64,000 nt of DNA, taken from assembly GCA_023375675.1 (NCBI GenBank), contig JALQBC010000035.1:248001-312000 (forward strand), read 5' to 3'. A program made the translations under genes and the position numbers. The notes below the pieces were generated by a model. The model did not search any database, had not been told where the DNA came from, and saw nothing but the letters and a program-made list of their open reading frames with translations. The number at the start of each line of letters is the position of its first letter. Within the stretch, counting starts at the first letter, position 1. The stretch comes from Cytospora piceicola. Its lineage: Eukaryota > Ascomycota > Sordariomycetes > Diaporthales > Cytosporaceae. Below, one piece after another: positions 11,010-24,099 of the stretch.

Positions 11010-13152
11010 ATGGACTCCGATGTCGCCAACGGTGTCTCGACGAGAGTGAACGGAGCCAAGTTGCGAGCGGCCTTCGATATTGATGATAACCTGTAGGTTG
11101 TCTTTCACGACTTTCAAGATGCAACAAATTCGGGACCCACCTGGGAAGAGCATTGGATGAACCAGAAACTCCTCGGAAGCGGTGGTTTCGGCTCGGTATT
11201 CCTGGAGAGATGCTACGGGACGACTGCGCGCGAGAACGGCGGTGAGGACAGGACTGGCAAGCTGAGCGCCGTCAAACGATTGGAAAAACCCCGAAATGAA
11301 GTAACTCTGTCTGCTGAGTTGTTCCGGGAACTCAACACCCTCCTATTCTTCTCAGATATCAAGGTATAATGGCACTTTCCTGATTCAGATCTCTTTTCAA
11401 TAGTCCCGGGAAACATTGATTCAACGCGACAATATGTATCCCGAGAGAAACATCGCTTGCTGACTTTTCGATGGATAGTACGAGTTTCACTTCGTCAATA
11501 CCTTCGGTTGGTATGAGTCTAGATCGACACTATTCATAGCTATGGAATATTTGCCTCTGGGAGACATGCAATCTTACCTACTCTCTCGAGGCAGAGTACC
11601 CGAGAACGATGCGAGATATATCAGCAAACAAATACTCCAGGGTCTCGATTTTATGCACAGCAACAGATTCGTCCACCGGGATCTCAAACCTGCTAACATC
11701 CTCGTCAAAGCACAGCCACCTGACGGGTTATGGTGGGTAAAGATTGCAGACTTTGGGCTCAGTAAGACGATGGAGAAGTCACGACCACTCACACCTACAG
11801 CCTGCGGTACCCTCGGGTTCATAGCGCCTGAACTACTAGGTATCCGAGTTGGCAATGGAGGCGCCCCGCGACTTTCAAGCCTCGAAAAGGCCAAGGCGGC
11901 CGACATGTGGGCTCTCGGCGAGACCATCTTTCAGATCCTTACATGTACCTCATAATTCGGAGGGGATATGCAAAAACTCTTCGACTATGTTCAGGGGCTT
12001 GCAGACTTCCCCGACTCCGCCCTTTGTGTCGCGGGTGTCTCGATGGATGGCAAATCGTTCATCCGCGACTGTATGGACCCGAAACCATCATCCCGTCCTT
12101 CGGCGACCTTTGCCTCTGAGAGGATGGCATGGCAAGCCAATGTACACAACCATTTCGATGGTTGGAAAGCCATTCACGTCGGAACCCTGCAGTGCGAAGG
12201 TACAGATCCGCCTTTCCTCCTGTTTACACCAGCCGGGGGCCATCTGATTGTCATCACAAGATACAAAATCTACCTTTGGAACATCAACACATTACAAGTT
12301 GTCAGTACTTGCTTGAGCACTATGGGCCAGGAATGGGTTCATGGCTCCGTATACGGAGGGTTCCTCTGTGTCACTGAGGCTTATGCATCTCAGCCTCCTG
12401 AAATACGGGACGCCAGTACGCTTGAACTTGTCAAGTCACCAGACGATTTGCTGAGGGACGGAACGGCCCCGAAGATCTCGACTTTCTCTCATGACGGCAT
12501 GTGGTTAGTGATAGCTTCTGATGATATGTTGTGCCAAATCAGCCTTCGCACTGGATGGAAAGTCGTCAACACGTACCGGGGAGCCATGACACCTTCCTCC
12601 AGGATGTCTGTGGCCAAAAGGATCAAAAGCATGGCTTTCACAAAGGACAGCAAAAGACTCGTCGCGGCATACGAGAACAAGGTTGTCATAAAAGACACAT
12701 CAACCGCCCACTGGTGCAACGTACAGGTGTTTGACTACCCGTGCCCTCTCAACTGCGTGTCAGTCTCACCTGGCGGAACGTTGGTGGCCTGCGGATCCAG
12801 CACCGGGGTCGTCTGGCTCTGGAGCTCCGACACGAACTGCTGGAAGAAGCGCGCGATGCCTTCCGGGGGTCCAGACAAGATCCAGCCTCCAATAGAGAAC
12901 CTGGAGTTTTCAGGAACGGGGTTGTCGATGACGTTCACCTATGGCGAGAACACTGAGGTGAGTCTCGTCAAGACTGTGCCTTTCGATGAAACTGGGGTTT
13001 CGTGGGATCTCTACCGACCTTATGGCCATCGGGTTGGTCGGACAGCGACGGCTCCAAAGCATATGCATGGCGCGACGCCCGCTGTGGAACGCCGTGCAGA
13101 TGTGTCCCAGGGGCTAGCCGCGAATGTCACCTTTTGGAGATACAAGGTATAA
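11010..13152 (+). pseudogene. Ser/Thr protein kinase with C-terminal beta-propeller, broken by two in-frame stops
   Basis: Exons 11010-11363 and 11479-13152 (115-bp GT-AG intron) give one continuous frame of about 675 codons broken only by TAG at 11094-11096 (codon 29) and TAA at 11953-11955 (codon 277). The kinase domain is otherwise complete: glycine loop GSGGFGSV (56-63), lysine in AVKRLE (89), HRDLKPAN (184-191), DFGLSK (209-214), APELL (234-238) and DMWALGE. The region after codon 280 looks like a WD40-type propeller (for example CVSVSPGGTLVACGSSTGVVW). Both stops read as CAG or CAA changed at CpA, the RIP context, and the gene lies 0.4-2.6 kb from the RIPed island. Alternatives are unusual introns that remove the stops, or use of the ATG at 11157 with the second stop still truncating. 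Propeller-tailed kinases occur in fungal NLR-like and signalling proteins; the target is unknown. Confidence 0.75.
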
Positions 13153-13595
13153 GTGCCTCATAGCCTTCCCTACATGATCTCTGGGTGTCTGCGTCATTCC
13201 CAGAAAGGTAGAGCGAAGTGGCCAGCTGGGAGGTATCGAACGCTTCGTAGGGAAAGGTCTGCAGACTACCCTAGGGAGCTATGGGGAAATTTAGCTAATT
13301 AGGGGCGGAATTGGTGGAGCTGAATTATATTGGGATTGACTTGAGCTCAAGTGTAGCAGAAGCTGGGGATATGTACTTGCAAGTCGAACCCGGTACCTAG
13401 GAACTTCAGTCCCCAGCGGTGTACTAGTTGACCAACCCAAGCCAAGGCATATCGAGGAGCAAGTCAGCATACAATGTTTTCTTGGCCTCCCTTTCCAAAT
13501 CAACCTCGTACCCGAACAGCTCCTCTTTCCAACTTGTGTATTTTCAGGCCTCGCCTGCTCTGTGTAGTACGTTAACTGGTGTACCGGTCTTAGTA
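13153..13595. other. Spacer between kinase pseudogene and island, with tRNA-like fragment
   Basis: No gene. On the minus strand, about 13442-13370 resembles the body of a tRNA: a D-arm-like GGTT...CAACTAGT segment, a 7-nt anticodon-like loop CTGAAGT (GAA, Phe) on a GGGA/TTCC-type stem, and GGGTTCGA like a B box. No pairing acceptor stem is visible, so it could be a decayed tRNA or the head of a SINE. Confidence 0.35.
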
Positions 13596-14229
13596 AGTCA
13601 AACACCCTATAAGTGGGCCACCCCCTTATATGGGCTACCTCCTTTACCGCCACCTCGAATGAAGACCCCCTATATAACTCCCTTATTTCTTAACTAATTC
13701 TTATCTAAATTAATTTATTTTTACACTATTTAATTCCCTTAATTATTATGTCTTTTTATCTCGAAGTCGACGTTAAGGATACCCTTATAGCTATTAAGAA
13801 CAGGAAGTCTATTAAGTAGGCTTCCTTAGAATAGTTAGTACTAAAAAGCATCTTATAAAACAGACTTTAAGGCTATTAACTATCCTAAATCGCTTATATA
13901 CCTAAGTAAAAGCTTTCGAAAGCTTAAGAAGATTATCTAGCTAAATAGGTTATTACTTAAAGCGATTTAGGCCTACTATTAACCTACGCTTAGGTAAAGG
14001 AATTTACTTAAAAGATTTTAGCTATTTAAGGCGACTTAAACTTTATCGGCTACTATTAAATAAAACGATTTTTAAAGAAAAACCCCTTAATTCGAACCTA
14101 AAGAAGCTAAATAATAAAAGCTATAAGAGTTAATAAGGCTTATACGGCTATAATTAAGCCTTAGTTCTATTATTTAGCCCTTTTTTATATTAAGGTTATT
14201 AAAGCCGAGAACCGTTATAATATAAACAG
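13596..14229 (+). mobile_element. pogo/Fot1-type DNA transposon, 5' part (RIPed)
   Basis: The element begins right after a TA dinucleotide with AGTCAAACACCCTATAAGTG, which resembles the terminal repeat of Fot1-type elements. From the ATG at 13748 the plus strand reads as the N-terminal part of a Tc1/mariner pogo-family transposase: a CENP-B-like helix-turn-helix (segments such as AIKNRKSIK and STLQNRL-like sequence), then the second HTH, with stops mostly where Gln, Trp or Arg belong. The coding sequence stops at 14229, where a gypsy element is inserted, and resumes at 26862. Original function: cut-and-paste transposition into TA sites. It is certainly inactive now. Confidence 0.82.
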
Positions 14230-14470
14230 TGTTATACACTTACCGGTAGGTTTATAGTAAATCTACCTGTAAACGTACCTACGAATTTACTGTATATTTA
14301 CCGGTAATTCGGAACGGTTAAACGTACGGTAATTATATAGTAAACTTAAGGTAAGTTTATAGTAAGTTCGTAAGTTTATATATAGTTTATAAAAGTATTC
14401 GGTTATATAAAGAGAAAAAGAGAGAGAATCTATCTTTATTATATATTACTATACTGTACTGTTATTATTA
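14230..14470 (+). repeat. 5' LTR of gypsy copy L
   Basis: 241 bp, starting TGTTATACACTTACCGGTAG and ending GTTATTATTA. It contains a short inverted motif CTACCGGTAG near the start and a TATATAAAGAGA promoter-like stretch. It is nearly identical, apart from transitions, to five other copies in the window. Confidence 0.9.
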
Positions 14471-16072
14471 AATAATAGCTATAACTTAAATACGTTCCGT
14501 TATATATCGTTTAGCCTTTTAATATTACGAATTAGGTTTATCGGATTATATTATAATAGTTATCGAGTTATTATTACTATAGTAGCTAATAGGTAATTAG
14601 CTTTAATCTCCGGATTTTAAAAGATCGAAAAATATAAAAGCGTCGTTTTATTTACTTAGCTAATATTATTACCTGTTTATTATAATTTACCGGTTATTTA
14701 CTATAAGAATTCTATATTATAGCTATATCGAGTTTAAATAACGTATTTAACGTATACTTCCCGGATATAGTCTTAATAGTATTATAAAACTATATAGTTA
14801 TTAAAGATATTTAGCTTTTACGTTATATTAAAATAGCTATTACCGAATACTTTACCCGATACCGACTTTACGTTATAAACTACGATCTTATCTTTTTAAA
14901 GTACTCGATTAGCTATATTAACTAATAGTAGTTTTATATCTTTTATTTTAAATATTACTATAATAATAAAAATAAAAATAACTAACTTTATTATATTCGA
15001 TAACGTTTTACAGAATATATCTATAAGATATATTATTTTAGTTATTAACTATAAAAGCCTGATAACGTTTACTTTTTTATTATTACTTATAGCTAGTTTA
15101 GTAAGAATATTAAGTTTTATTATATATTCCGGTATTTTTATAATTTATAACGGTTAAGCTATATATATAATTTAAAAGAACGTAAGCCGATTTATTAGTC
15201 TTTATAAAAACTTAAGTTCGAAAGCTTTTTTTATAAAGAATAAAAACTACTTTTTAAAGTAATATTCGGTTTAAGTTAAATAAAGTATAAATAAAAAGTA
15301 ATTATTTATAACGCTTTAAAAACTCTGTTTTTATTAAAATACTAACTTTTTACTTATACTTTAATTAAACCGGTAGTTTATATAATAAAAGAACCTAAAG
15401 TATTAAAAAGCTAAGAAATAATAATCGAAACAGATAAAGAAAACGAAAAAACTACTTAAGATTTCGAATAATAATTTAAAATAACAGAAAGTATATAATA
15501 TAGTAATTTAAAGGTTCTACCTTTATTTAAATTAATAACCGAAACTATTTACCTACGCGTTATATTATCTTTAATTATTTTTATAATACTATTATAAAAA
15601 AAAGATTTAGTTTTATAAGCCGTTTAAACTAATATATTTAACCGACCGGAAATTATCTTAATATAAATAAACCTACCGAGTAGTTTTAAAACAAAACGTT
15701 ATATTAATATTATAATCTCTATATTAAAAAATATCGAAGCGTTTCGACTATATAAGTAAAAGATAAATTTATAAATACCGTCGTTTTATATATTACTAAG
15801 TAATATTTCTAATTTCTATTATATTACTTATAAACCGGCGGCTTACTTTAAGAATTCTCGTTAATATAATTACATCGCTTAAAGAAATAATATATAACCT
15901 ATTAAAAACTATATATACTATATAGCCGGTAATAGTAAAAACTTTAGTAACGACTTTAATAATAGCTTAAATAATAATAACTTTATTTATAATTATAACT
16001 AAAGTAAAAGCCTGCTTAGTTATCGTTTTAATAAAAATAAAAGCCGAAATATATATAATTATAAACGTAAAC

Positions 16073-16310
16073 TGTTACACACCTACCGGTAGGTTTATAG
16101 CGAACCTACCTATAAACGCACCTACGAATTTACCGTATATTTACCGGTAATTCGGACGGTTAAATATACGGTGATTATATAGTAAACTTAAGGTGAGTTT
16201 ATAGTAGGTTCGTAGGTCTGTATATAGTTTATAAGAGTACTCGGTTATATAGAGAGAGAAAGAGGAAATCTATCTTTATTATATACTACTACACTATACT
16301 GTTACTATTA
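16073..16310 (+). repeat. Solo LTR inside gypsy copy L
   Basis: 238-bp LTR of the same family, flanked by a perfect 5-bp duplication TAAAC (16068-16072 and 16311-16315). Inverted copy R carries the uninterrupted site at about 38660, which proves insertion followed by LTR-LTR recombination. Confidence 0.92.
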
Positions 16311-16968
16311 TAAACTATCGATTAACGTTTTTTAACTACTTATAAACTTATTATTTACTTATAAGTTTAAAGAAAATACTTTTAAAAGATTTAAACTATA
16401 TATTAGTTAAAATAATACTAAAGAACTTATAAAAGTATTCTATATAGATAATAAAGTAACGGTATAAAAAGACTTATTAACGTTTATTTAACGTTATTAT
16501 ATATATATTACTAATATCGAAACTTAACGATAAACTTTATATTAAAATCTTTTTACTTACTTTACTAAATCTGCTTATTTATAGTTTTAAAATACTTTAT
16601 TAAATAAAAAAAGATTTAACCTAACTATTTACTTCGATATATAGATAAAGTAAAAGGAATACCTTATTACAGACTTTAATATACTTTATAATATAGACGA
16701 CAGAATTTTAAATAGCCTTCGATATACGCGATATAATACCCGAAATAATAAGAATATTTTAAACTTTACTTAGTATATTTATCGTTTTACCGTTTTAGCC
16801 GAATAGCTAAATAGTTTTATCGCTTAAAATATATAGAACTATATCGATAAACAGATAGTTATTCGTTATTTTAATTGCCTTAAGTATAACGTTAACTTTT
16901 AAAACTTTAAATATAAGCTTAAAGCTAAGTAAAAAATTTAGTATATATTCGAAAAAAGGCCGCGCTTA

Positions 16969-17731
16969 TACCTTCTGTTAAGAAGGTTAATATTTATTTT
17001 ATAAAGCGGGCGAGTATATAGAAAAATTATTACCCTTAAGATTTATACTACCTGTTTTTAATTCTAATTAGCTCTGAATTACAATTATACTGATTCGCTA
17101 TAGTACCTGTCTAAAGGATCTGATTAACTGTTAAAAGCAGTAATTCTAGTCGTTCCGTAACTAAATATACTAGTAATTATAAGGCCTTTAATACCTGCCG
17201 GAAAGCTTACAGTCACTTTAAGGCCTAGATAAGGTCGGACTTACGATAAGGCTTCGAACTAAGATGCACGCTCGAGTTTTAATTATAATAAAACGCAGTT
17301 ACTTAAATCTGAATCCTTAGAAAAAGGGCTATTAAACGGTATATTTAATTAAATCGTAGCCCTTAAGGTAGGCTTACTATTAAAGCTAATAGTTCTAATT
17401 CTATAAGTTCTTAAGGTTCTTAACCCGAACCCTAGCCCTTCCTTCCCTTTCTCTCTACCGAAGATCTTAGGTTCGAACTAAGATACACGCTTTAGTTTTA
17501 ATCCGATTAAATTAAACTTACCTAAATCTAAATCTATAGATAAAGGGCTATTAAACTGTATATTTAATTTAATCGTAGCCTTTAAAGTAGGCTTACTATT
17601 AAAGCTAATAGTTCTAATTCCTTAGGTTTCTTAGGTTTCTTAGGTTCTTAACCCGAACCCTAGCCTTTCCCTTTCTTTTTCTTTACCGAAGGCTTATATA
17701 AGCCTTTAGATTCGAATTAAGTTAATAAGTT

Positions 17732-17822
<91 letters not shown>

Positions 17823-18815
17823 TCGTTAGTAAATTATCTAGTAAGTATATTAGCTATTAAGTAAGTAAATACGTAAGTAAGTAAGTAAGTAAGTAAGTTA
17901 GTAAGTTATTAAGTTAGCTAGTAGGTTAAGTAGTAAATTAGCTAGTAAACTAGTTAATAAAGTAGCTAGTAGTTTAGTAATTTAATTATTAAGTAATTAA
18001 TTAACTAAGTAACTAAGTAGGTTAGCTAGTAAGTAAGTAAGTAAGTAAGTAAGTAAATTAAAAGGTAAATAAATTAAAAGTAAGTAAGTAAATTAATAAG
18101 TAAATAAGTAAATAAGTAAGTAGGTAGGTTAGTAAGTAAGTTAGCTAGTAAATAAACTAGCTAATAAGTAGATAAATAAGTAAGTAAGTAAGTACGTTAG
18201 TTAGTAAGTTAGTTAGTAAGTTAGTTAGTAAGTAAATTCGCTATTAAATAAGTAAAGAAGTAAGTATAAAGGTAAGTAAGTAAGTAAGTAAGTAAGTAGG
18301 TAAATAAGTAGGTAAGTAGGTTAGCTAGTAGGCTAGCTAGTAAAGTATCTAGTAGGTTAGCTAGTTAACTATTAAGTAAGTAAGTAAGTAAGTAAGTTAG
18401 TAAGTAAGTTAGTAAGTAAATTAACTAGTAAGTTAGTTAGTAAATTAGCTAGTAAACTAGCTATTAAATTAGTTATTAAGTAAGTAGGTTAGCTAGTAAA
18501 TTAGCTATTAAATTAACTAGTAAGTAAGTAAATAAATAAGGAAGTAAGTAAGTAAGTAGATAACTAAATAAGTAAGTAAGTAAGTAGGTTAGCTAGTATA
18601 TTAGCTAGTAAGGTAGCTAGTAAGTTAGTTACTTAGTTATTAAGTAAGTGAGTAAGTAAGTAAGTAAATATATAAATTAGCTAATAAATTAGTTAGGTAT
18701 AAAGTAAATAAATAAATATTTCGCCGCTTAAGGCTGCGGCGTATCCAGTTATTAAGTTTCCGACCCTTCTTAACGGAAGGCCTTCTCGGCAGGCGGTCCT
18801 ACCGCCGTTCTCTAG
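16969..18815 (+). mobile_element. Helitron-like non-autonomous element, copy 1 (about 1.85 kb)
   Basis: The insertion site is known from the uninterrupted copy R: the element sits between A (16968) and T (18816) with no target duplication. Its 3' end carries a hairpin GGCGGT-CCT-ACCGCC (18792-18806) and ends in CTAG 9 nt later. These are Helitron 3' signatures. The 5' end begins TACC rather than the canonical TC, which is a weakness. Inside are a terminal block shared with the island's right edge (16969-17250), two tandem units of about 220 bp (17253-17715), a TAAG-repeat tract (17717-18715) and a GC-richer 3' block. It has no coding capacity, so it is non-autonomous; a Helitron-like rolling-circle mechanism is inferred. 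Confidence 0.6.
17717..18715 (+). repeat. TAAG tetranucleotide tract, about 1 kb
   Basis: Long runs of TAAG/AAGT, perfect for up to about 110 bp near 17735-17820, then degenerate with frequent GCTAG interruptions. It forms the core of Helitron-like copy 1. Related CTTA tracts at 28430-28930, 29262-29902, 40511-40605 and 40850-41138 belong to the inverted copies. Confidence 0.9.
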
Positions 18816-20929
18816 TATATATAAGACTACGATAGCCTGTTATAAATAAGCGTCGACTTAAGCTATCGCGATACTAGTTTTAGCCTATTCGTTTTTAGCT
18901 ATAAAAGGCTAGTTTTTAATAACTAGTTTTATTATTTAACTGTTTTAACTTTTAGCAGTTTAAATAAGTCTTACTTTAAGCTTAGGTATTAAGACAGCTT
19001 TTATAGTTTAGTTTAAACGATTATTAAAAGTTATTACCTAAGTAGTAAAAACAGCTAATTAAAACGTAAAAGGCTATTTAAGACTAATAGCAGGCTGCTT
19101 ATAACCTGTTATTACTTAAGCTAACGTTATAGCTATTAACTAATACTATAAATTAAGGTCTTTTTAAACGATATTACTTATAAAAGCGTTATAATTAGCT
19201 TAAGATCTTCCGACGTTTCGTTTATTAAAATAATAAAGGTAATATAATAATAGAAGACGTTTAATTCTTTAATGTAAATAATAGTACTTTTTAATATAAT
19301 ACCGTTTATAAAAAGAAGCTAATATAAAACGGCTTTTATCCGGTTAATAAAGAAATAACGCTTATTATAACGGATAAACTACCGGATAACACTAATAAAC
19401 AGATAAGCTTAAAAGATAACTAACCTACCGATAAAAAAAAACCTTTAAATAACAGATATATAATAATCGAAAACGTCGATATATATAACTTTAATATAGA
19501 ACCGTTTACTCCGAGACTACTAAACGACGGTATCTATTATAAAAGATATTTATTTTATCTGGATAATCTTCGTTATATCGATTATAGTTACGTTTCTTTA
19601 TTTAAACTACGTTTCTTTAAGTAGTATTATTATTATAGTAACGTTAAAACACGCCTTAGTATAATAAGATAAGAAAGTCTTATTTTAAACTTTAATATAC
19701 TACTTTAAATATCGCTTTATAAAGGTTATAGTTATATATACGTTTATATTAAAGCGCGCGGTTTCTTAACCGGTTATACTTTTAATGCCTGTTATAATAT
19801 TAAGGCTTTTAAATATACGATCTTTTAAGCGATATTAAACTTAATACTTAATATTAAGGTAAATTAAAAAGCTTAAGTTAATTTTCGGAGGATAAATAAA
19901 ATAAATACCTTTAATTAAACTAAGTTTAATATTTTTTACTAAGCTATTTTAAACGGTTTATTTACTATTTTATTAGTAAAAATAAAAGTATAAGTATTTA
20001 AACGCTTAAACGTAAAACTATTAGTAAGATAAGAATTTATAGTATTATATTAAGTAAATATTTTTAACTCGGTAGTTAGTATATCGTTTAGTTATTTTAA
20101 CAGTATATAAGTAAAAGCGTCGGTTTTTACTAAAACCGCCTTATATATATATAAAGTAAAAGCCGCTTTTACTATTATAATTCTACTACGATTAAGCTAT
20201 ATCGTACTTATTATTAAGCTACCTATAAGAAAACTAAATTTTTTTTATTTAAGTTAAAGTAAAAAGGTTAAGTAAATACTTTAATTAGCTAAAACTCTTA
20301 TAGTGTAATAGTTATAAATTAATCGTTTTTTCCTTTAAAAATTAATAAAAATACTTATTTAAGTATACTTAAACCTATTTCCGAAAAATATATAAAACGT
20401 ATAAGATAAAAAAGTACTACTTAAACCTTATTAAATTATAATTAATTACCTTTTTATTATTCTAAGCTATTTATATAAGACGTAATCGTTAATTTATTTT
20501 TTAAGTTTAACTTTATTAACGTATTAAACGCTTTAAGTAATATCGAATAACCTATTAATATTAAAGAATTTATCTTAAATAAACCGCTTTTAAATAAAAC
20601 AGACGTAAAGATATATAAATATCTTTATTTAAATAGAAAACTCGGTATTACTTATATTAAAGACCTGTTTAAAACGAAGCTGTTAAATAACGTATATATA
20701 TACCGATATTCGCTTAAGTTTATATTAAAAGTAAACCGTCTTATATATAAGTTTATATATATATTTAAAAATATTTTAAATACTCGAGTACTTAAGAATA
20801 AGTAAATATAAGTTTTTTTTAATTAAAAGCTAGTAAAATTAGAAAATATTATAGCGATTATACTACTTTAATAAAAAAAACTAGAAAATTATTAATAGTA
20901 TAATAAACAGTCTTTATAAATAAGGTTAT

Positions 20930-23900
20930 ACCGAGTAGGTTACTTAGTTTACTTTATTCGGCTTACTTGTTTTTATAATATAAAAGATAGTAAAAGATAA
21001 ACGTAAGGGACGTATAGTTATAGACCTTTATACTTTTAATAAAGTAACTATTTTTAATACGTATTTACTACTCTTTTAGTTAAACGTTTTTAAGAACATT
21101 TATAATAAGTCTTTTCTTATTATTATCGATATAAGCTTATTCTTCTATTAGTTTTAAGTATACTTACTGTATTATAAACGGTTTACTTTAGTTAATTACT
21201 ATAGTTAAGAACGGCTAAAAGTTATATTTATAAAATTTCGTAACTTACCGACGTATATTTAACGTTATATAAATTATATACTCCGGCCGTTTAAGTACTT
21301 TACTATTATATTTATCGATAATATTATTGTTTTCTTTAATACTACCGAAAAGTATATAAAGTATTTAAAATAGTTATTTATATTATTTATAAAACGTTAT
21401 ATATTTTTATTAGCTAAAAAATCCTTTATCGGATATCTTTTAATAGAATTACTTAGATTTAAGGTTAATAAACTAAGTATATATAATACTTTAAATTAAG
21501 TAAAGACTATTACTTAATTATAGTTTTTTACTATATTATAATAATTCGAAAAGTTTATTAGCTTTATAAGTTATTTTTATTATTTTATATTATAATATAT
21601 TAAAAGTATCGATATATTATAAAAATAAAAAACTTAAATACTTATTAAAGAACGAAAAGATAAGAAACTTTTAAAAGGTAACGCTTAGAAGAACTATATT
21701 TATCGGATTTTCTTTAAGTTTACTTATAAAAAAGTATACTTTTTTAACGATTTTAAGTCGGCCTTAATAAGTAAAAACGCTTTATTTTATTAAAACCCGG
21801 ATAAGCTATTATTTATTTAGTTAAATACTTCGAAAGAAGTTAGATTTTTAAGTATTATCTTTTAGTTAAGCGATAATTTTAAATAAAATTAAAAGTTATT
21901 TATACCTTATACTTAAATCTATTTATTATAGTATTTAAATAAAATTATTAATATAGCTAAACGTAAATACTAGCTAACCGAATTCGAAGTTATTTATTTA
22001 ATATAGCTAGTTTATAAACTTTATACGGTTATTAGTTTAAACTATAAATAACTTATATATATCTTTATAAACTATATTATTACTATCGATATTATTAAGT
22101 AAACGTTTTTTAATATAATAAATAAAACTAAAATAAATATAAAGCTTATTTTTAAAATAAAATACTTAAGCTAATATAGTTTAAACGTTTACTATATTCT
22201 AAAAGTAACTAATATATTAATAAATACTATCTTTAAGCTATTAACGAGTTAGCTGTTTATAAAAGATAAAAGTATACTCGGTAAATTATAAAAAGATATC
22301 GTTTTATATAATATATCTGAAATCTTTATTAACTAAACGTTTAAAGATTATATTATTATAAGATATTAAAAATACGTTAGTTAAACTAATATTATTTAAT
22401 AACTATAAAGTAATTAAATAAAAGTAAATATACTATTCGAGTTAAATATAGATAAACTCTTATATTTTATAAAGTTATTAAGTAAATAACGTTTTTATAT
22501 TCTAGTAAAAGTAGTTATAAATTTTATTATTAAAGCTTATAACGTTAAGTATTATTTCGGTAAAGATAGAGTTTAATATAACCTTATTAACCGGTTTATA
22601 ATTAAGAATTATTATCGGAAAGTCTTCGAATATATTAAGAATTATCCGGTTTATATAGTAAATTATAATAAAAATTAATAGTTATTAAGCGAAATATAGC
22701 TTATTCTTTTATTATTAATTTTATTTTATATTATTATTATAGACTTTATAACGGCTTTACTTAACTTTTTAGCTACTAATACTTTATAAGTAATCTTTAA
22801 GGTATTTATTTTCGATATTTATTTCTCGGTTATAAATAAGTATAATAAAATAACTATTATTATTTTTAGTAATACTATATATATAGCTATAAATTAGGTA
22901 TATATACTATTACGTATATTATATTTATATAACTTAAGTATTTTATAACGTATTATTTTTAATAAAAACTTTAAGTTTTTTTCAGACTTTTAATAAAGCT
23001 TATAGTTCGGTTTAAATATTAAGCTAGCTTATTTAACTATTTAATACTTATAAACTAACGGCTAGTTTAAAAGTAAAAATAAGATAATAGAATTAGTTAT
23101 TTAAATATTTATTATAACGTATTTTAAAGTCGAATAAACCGATATTATTTTAATATTATAGTTTAATTTAAATAACGTTTATAATAAGGCTATAAAATAC
23201 TTTACTAACTAACTTTTATATAGATTTAATTTTACCGGAATAAGCTAGTTAAAAGAAGGTATTCTAGTATTAGCTTAAGATATATTTTAAAAAAAAGCGT
23301 AATTTATAATCGCTAAAGCTTAAATAGCTATAAAACTATAGTATAATAAGAAATATTATTAATATAAGTTTACTTTAAGTAATTAAGTTTTTATCAAACT
23401 TTATTATAACTATATACTGCTTAAGAATTTAGTCTGAAAGTATTCTTAATAGTATATAAAACCGTTTTAAATTATATATAAAGTAGGTAAACTAATATAT
23501 AAGCTTAAAATAGCTTTATATATAAATATTTACTTAATATTATTTATAATTTATCTGTTTTTAAATAAACCGTTATAGTATAACTTATATAGATAAGATC
23601 TATTAGCTATAAAGCTTATAAGAATAAATAATAATAAAATATAAAAGTATAGTAAAGCTTTTAAATATTATAAGTTATAACGTATTATAGCTAAACGTAA
23701 ACAGAAGTATAGTTATAAGTAGCTATACGTCGAGTATCTTATAGAATAAACCGATTACTTTAGCTATTTTAATATATAGATACTACGAAATATTTTAAAT
23801 ACCGATAAAATAGTTTAAAAATTTAAGATAAAATAAAAGAAAATAAAAAAGCTATATATTTAGTTAGTAATAAGAAAAAAACTGTTTATAAAGTAACTAA

Positions 23901-24010
23901 AACTTAAAGAAATAGTTATTTAAATATTATAGCCTCGGTTAAAAGAAAGACTATTTAATAAATAACCGGTAGATCGGCTAATAACGTCAGCGTTAAAGCT
24001 AAAAAGTAAT
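20930..24010 (+). pseudogene. gypsy pol remnant (RT, RNase H, integrase, chromodomain), copy L
   Basis: Read through stops, about 20930-21870 matches the fungal Ty3/gypsy reverse transcriptase: a DKRKGR-type block, a FFYQ block like the FFYQW motif, a PPYVQR-like block and the catalytic box reading FIDN at about 21311, where the family has Y/F-V/I-DD. Asp-to-Asn is a G-to-A change. An integrase-like part follows (N.A..Y.T-type region near 23.2 kb and a VG..AY-L segment near 23.5 kb). A chromodomain-like YL-E-T-DY-F-N segment lies near 23.75 kb. Stops every few dozen codons make it inactive. Confidence 0.8.
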
Positions 24011-24099
24011 ATTCGACGTTTATAAAAGGTTACCGGGTAATAAAAGTTAAATACGTTTATATTAATATTAAGTAATAAACGATAATAAAGAAAACCTGT

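Noticed and set aside
17717..18715. TAAG tract as an internal telomere-like array
   Set aside because: Fungal telomere repeats are TTAGGG-type; this is a plain tetranucleotide tract inside a transposable element.
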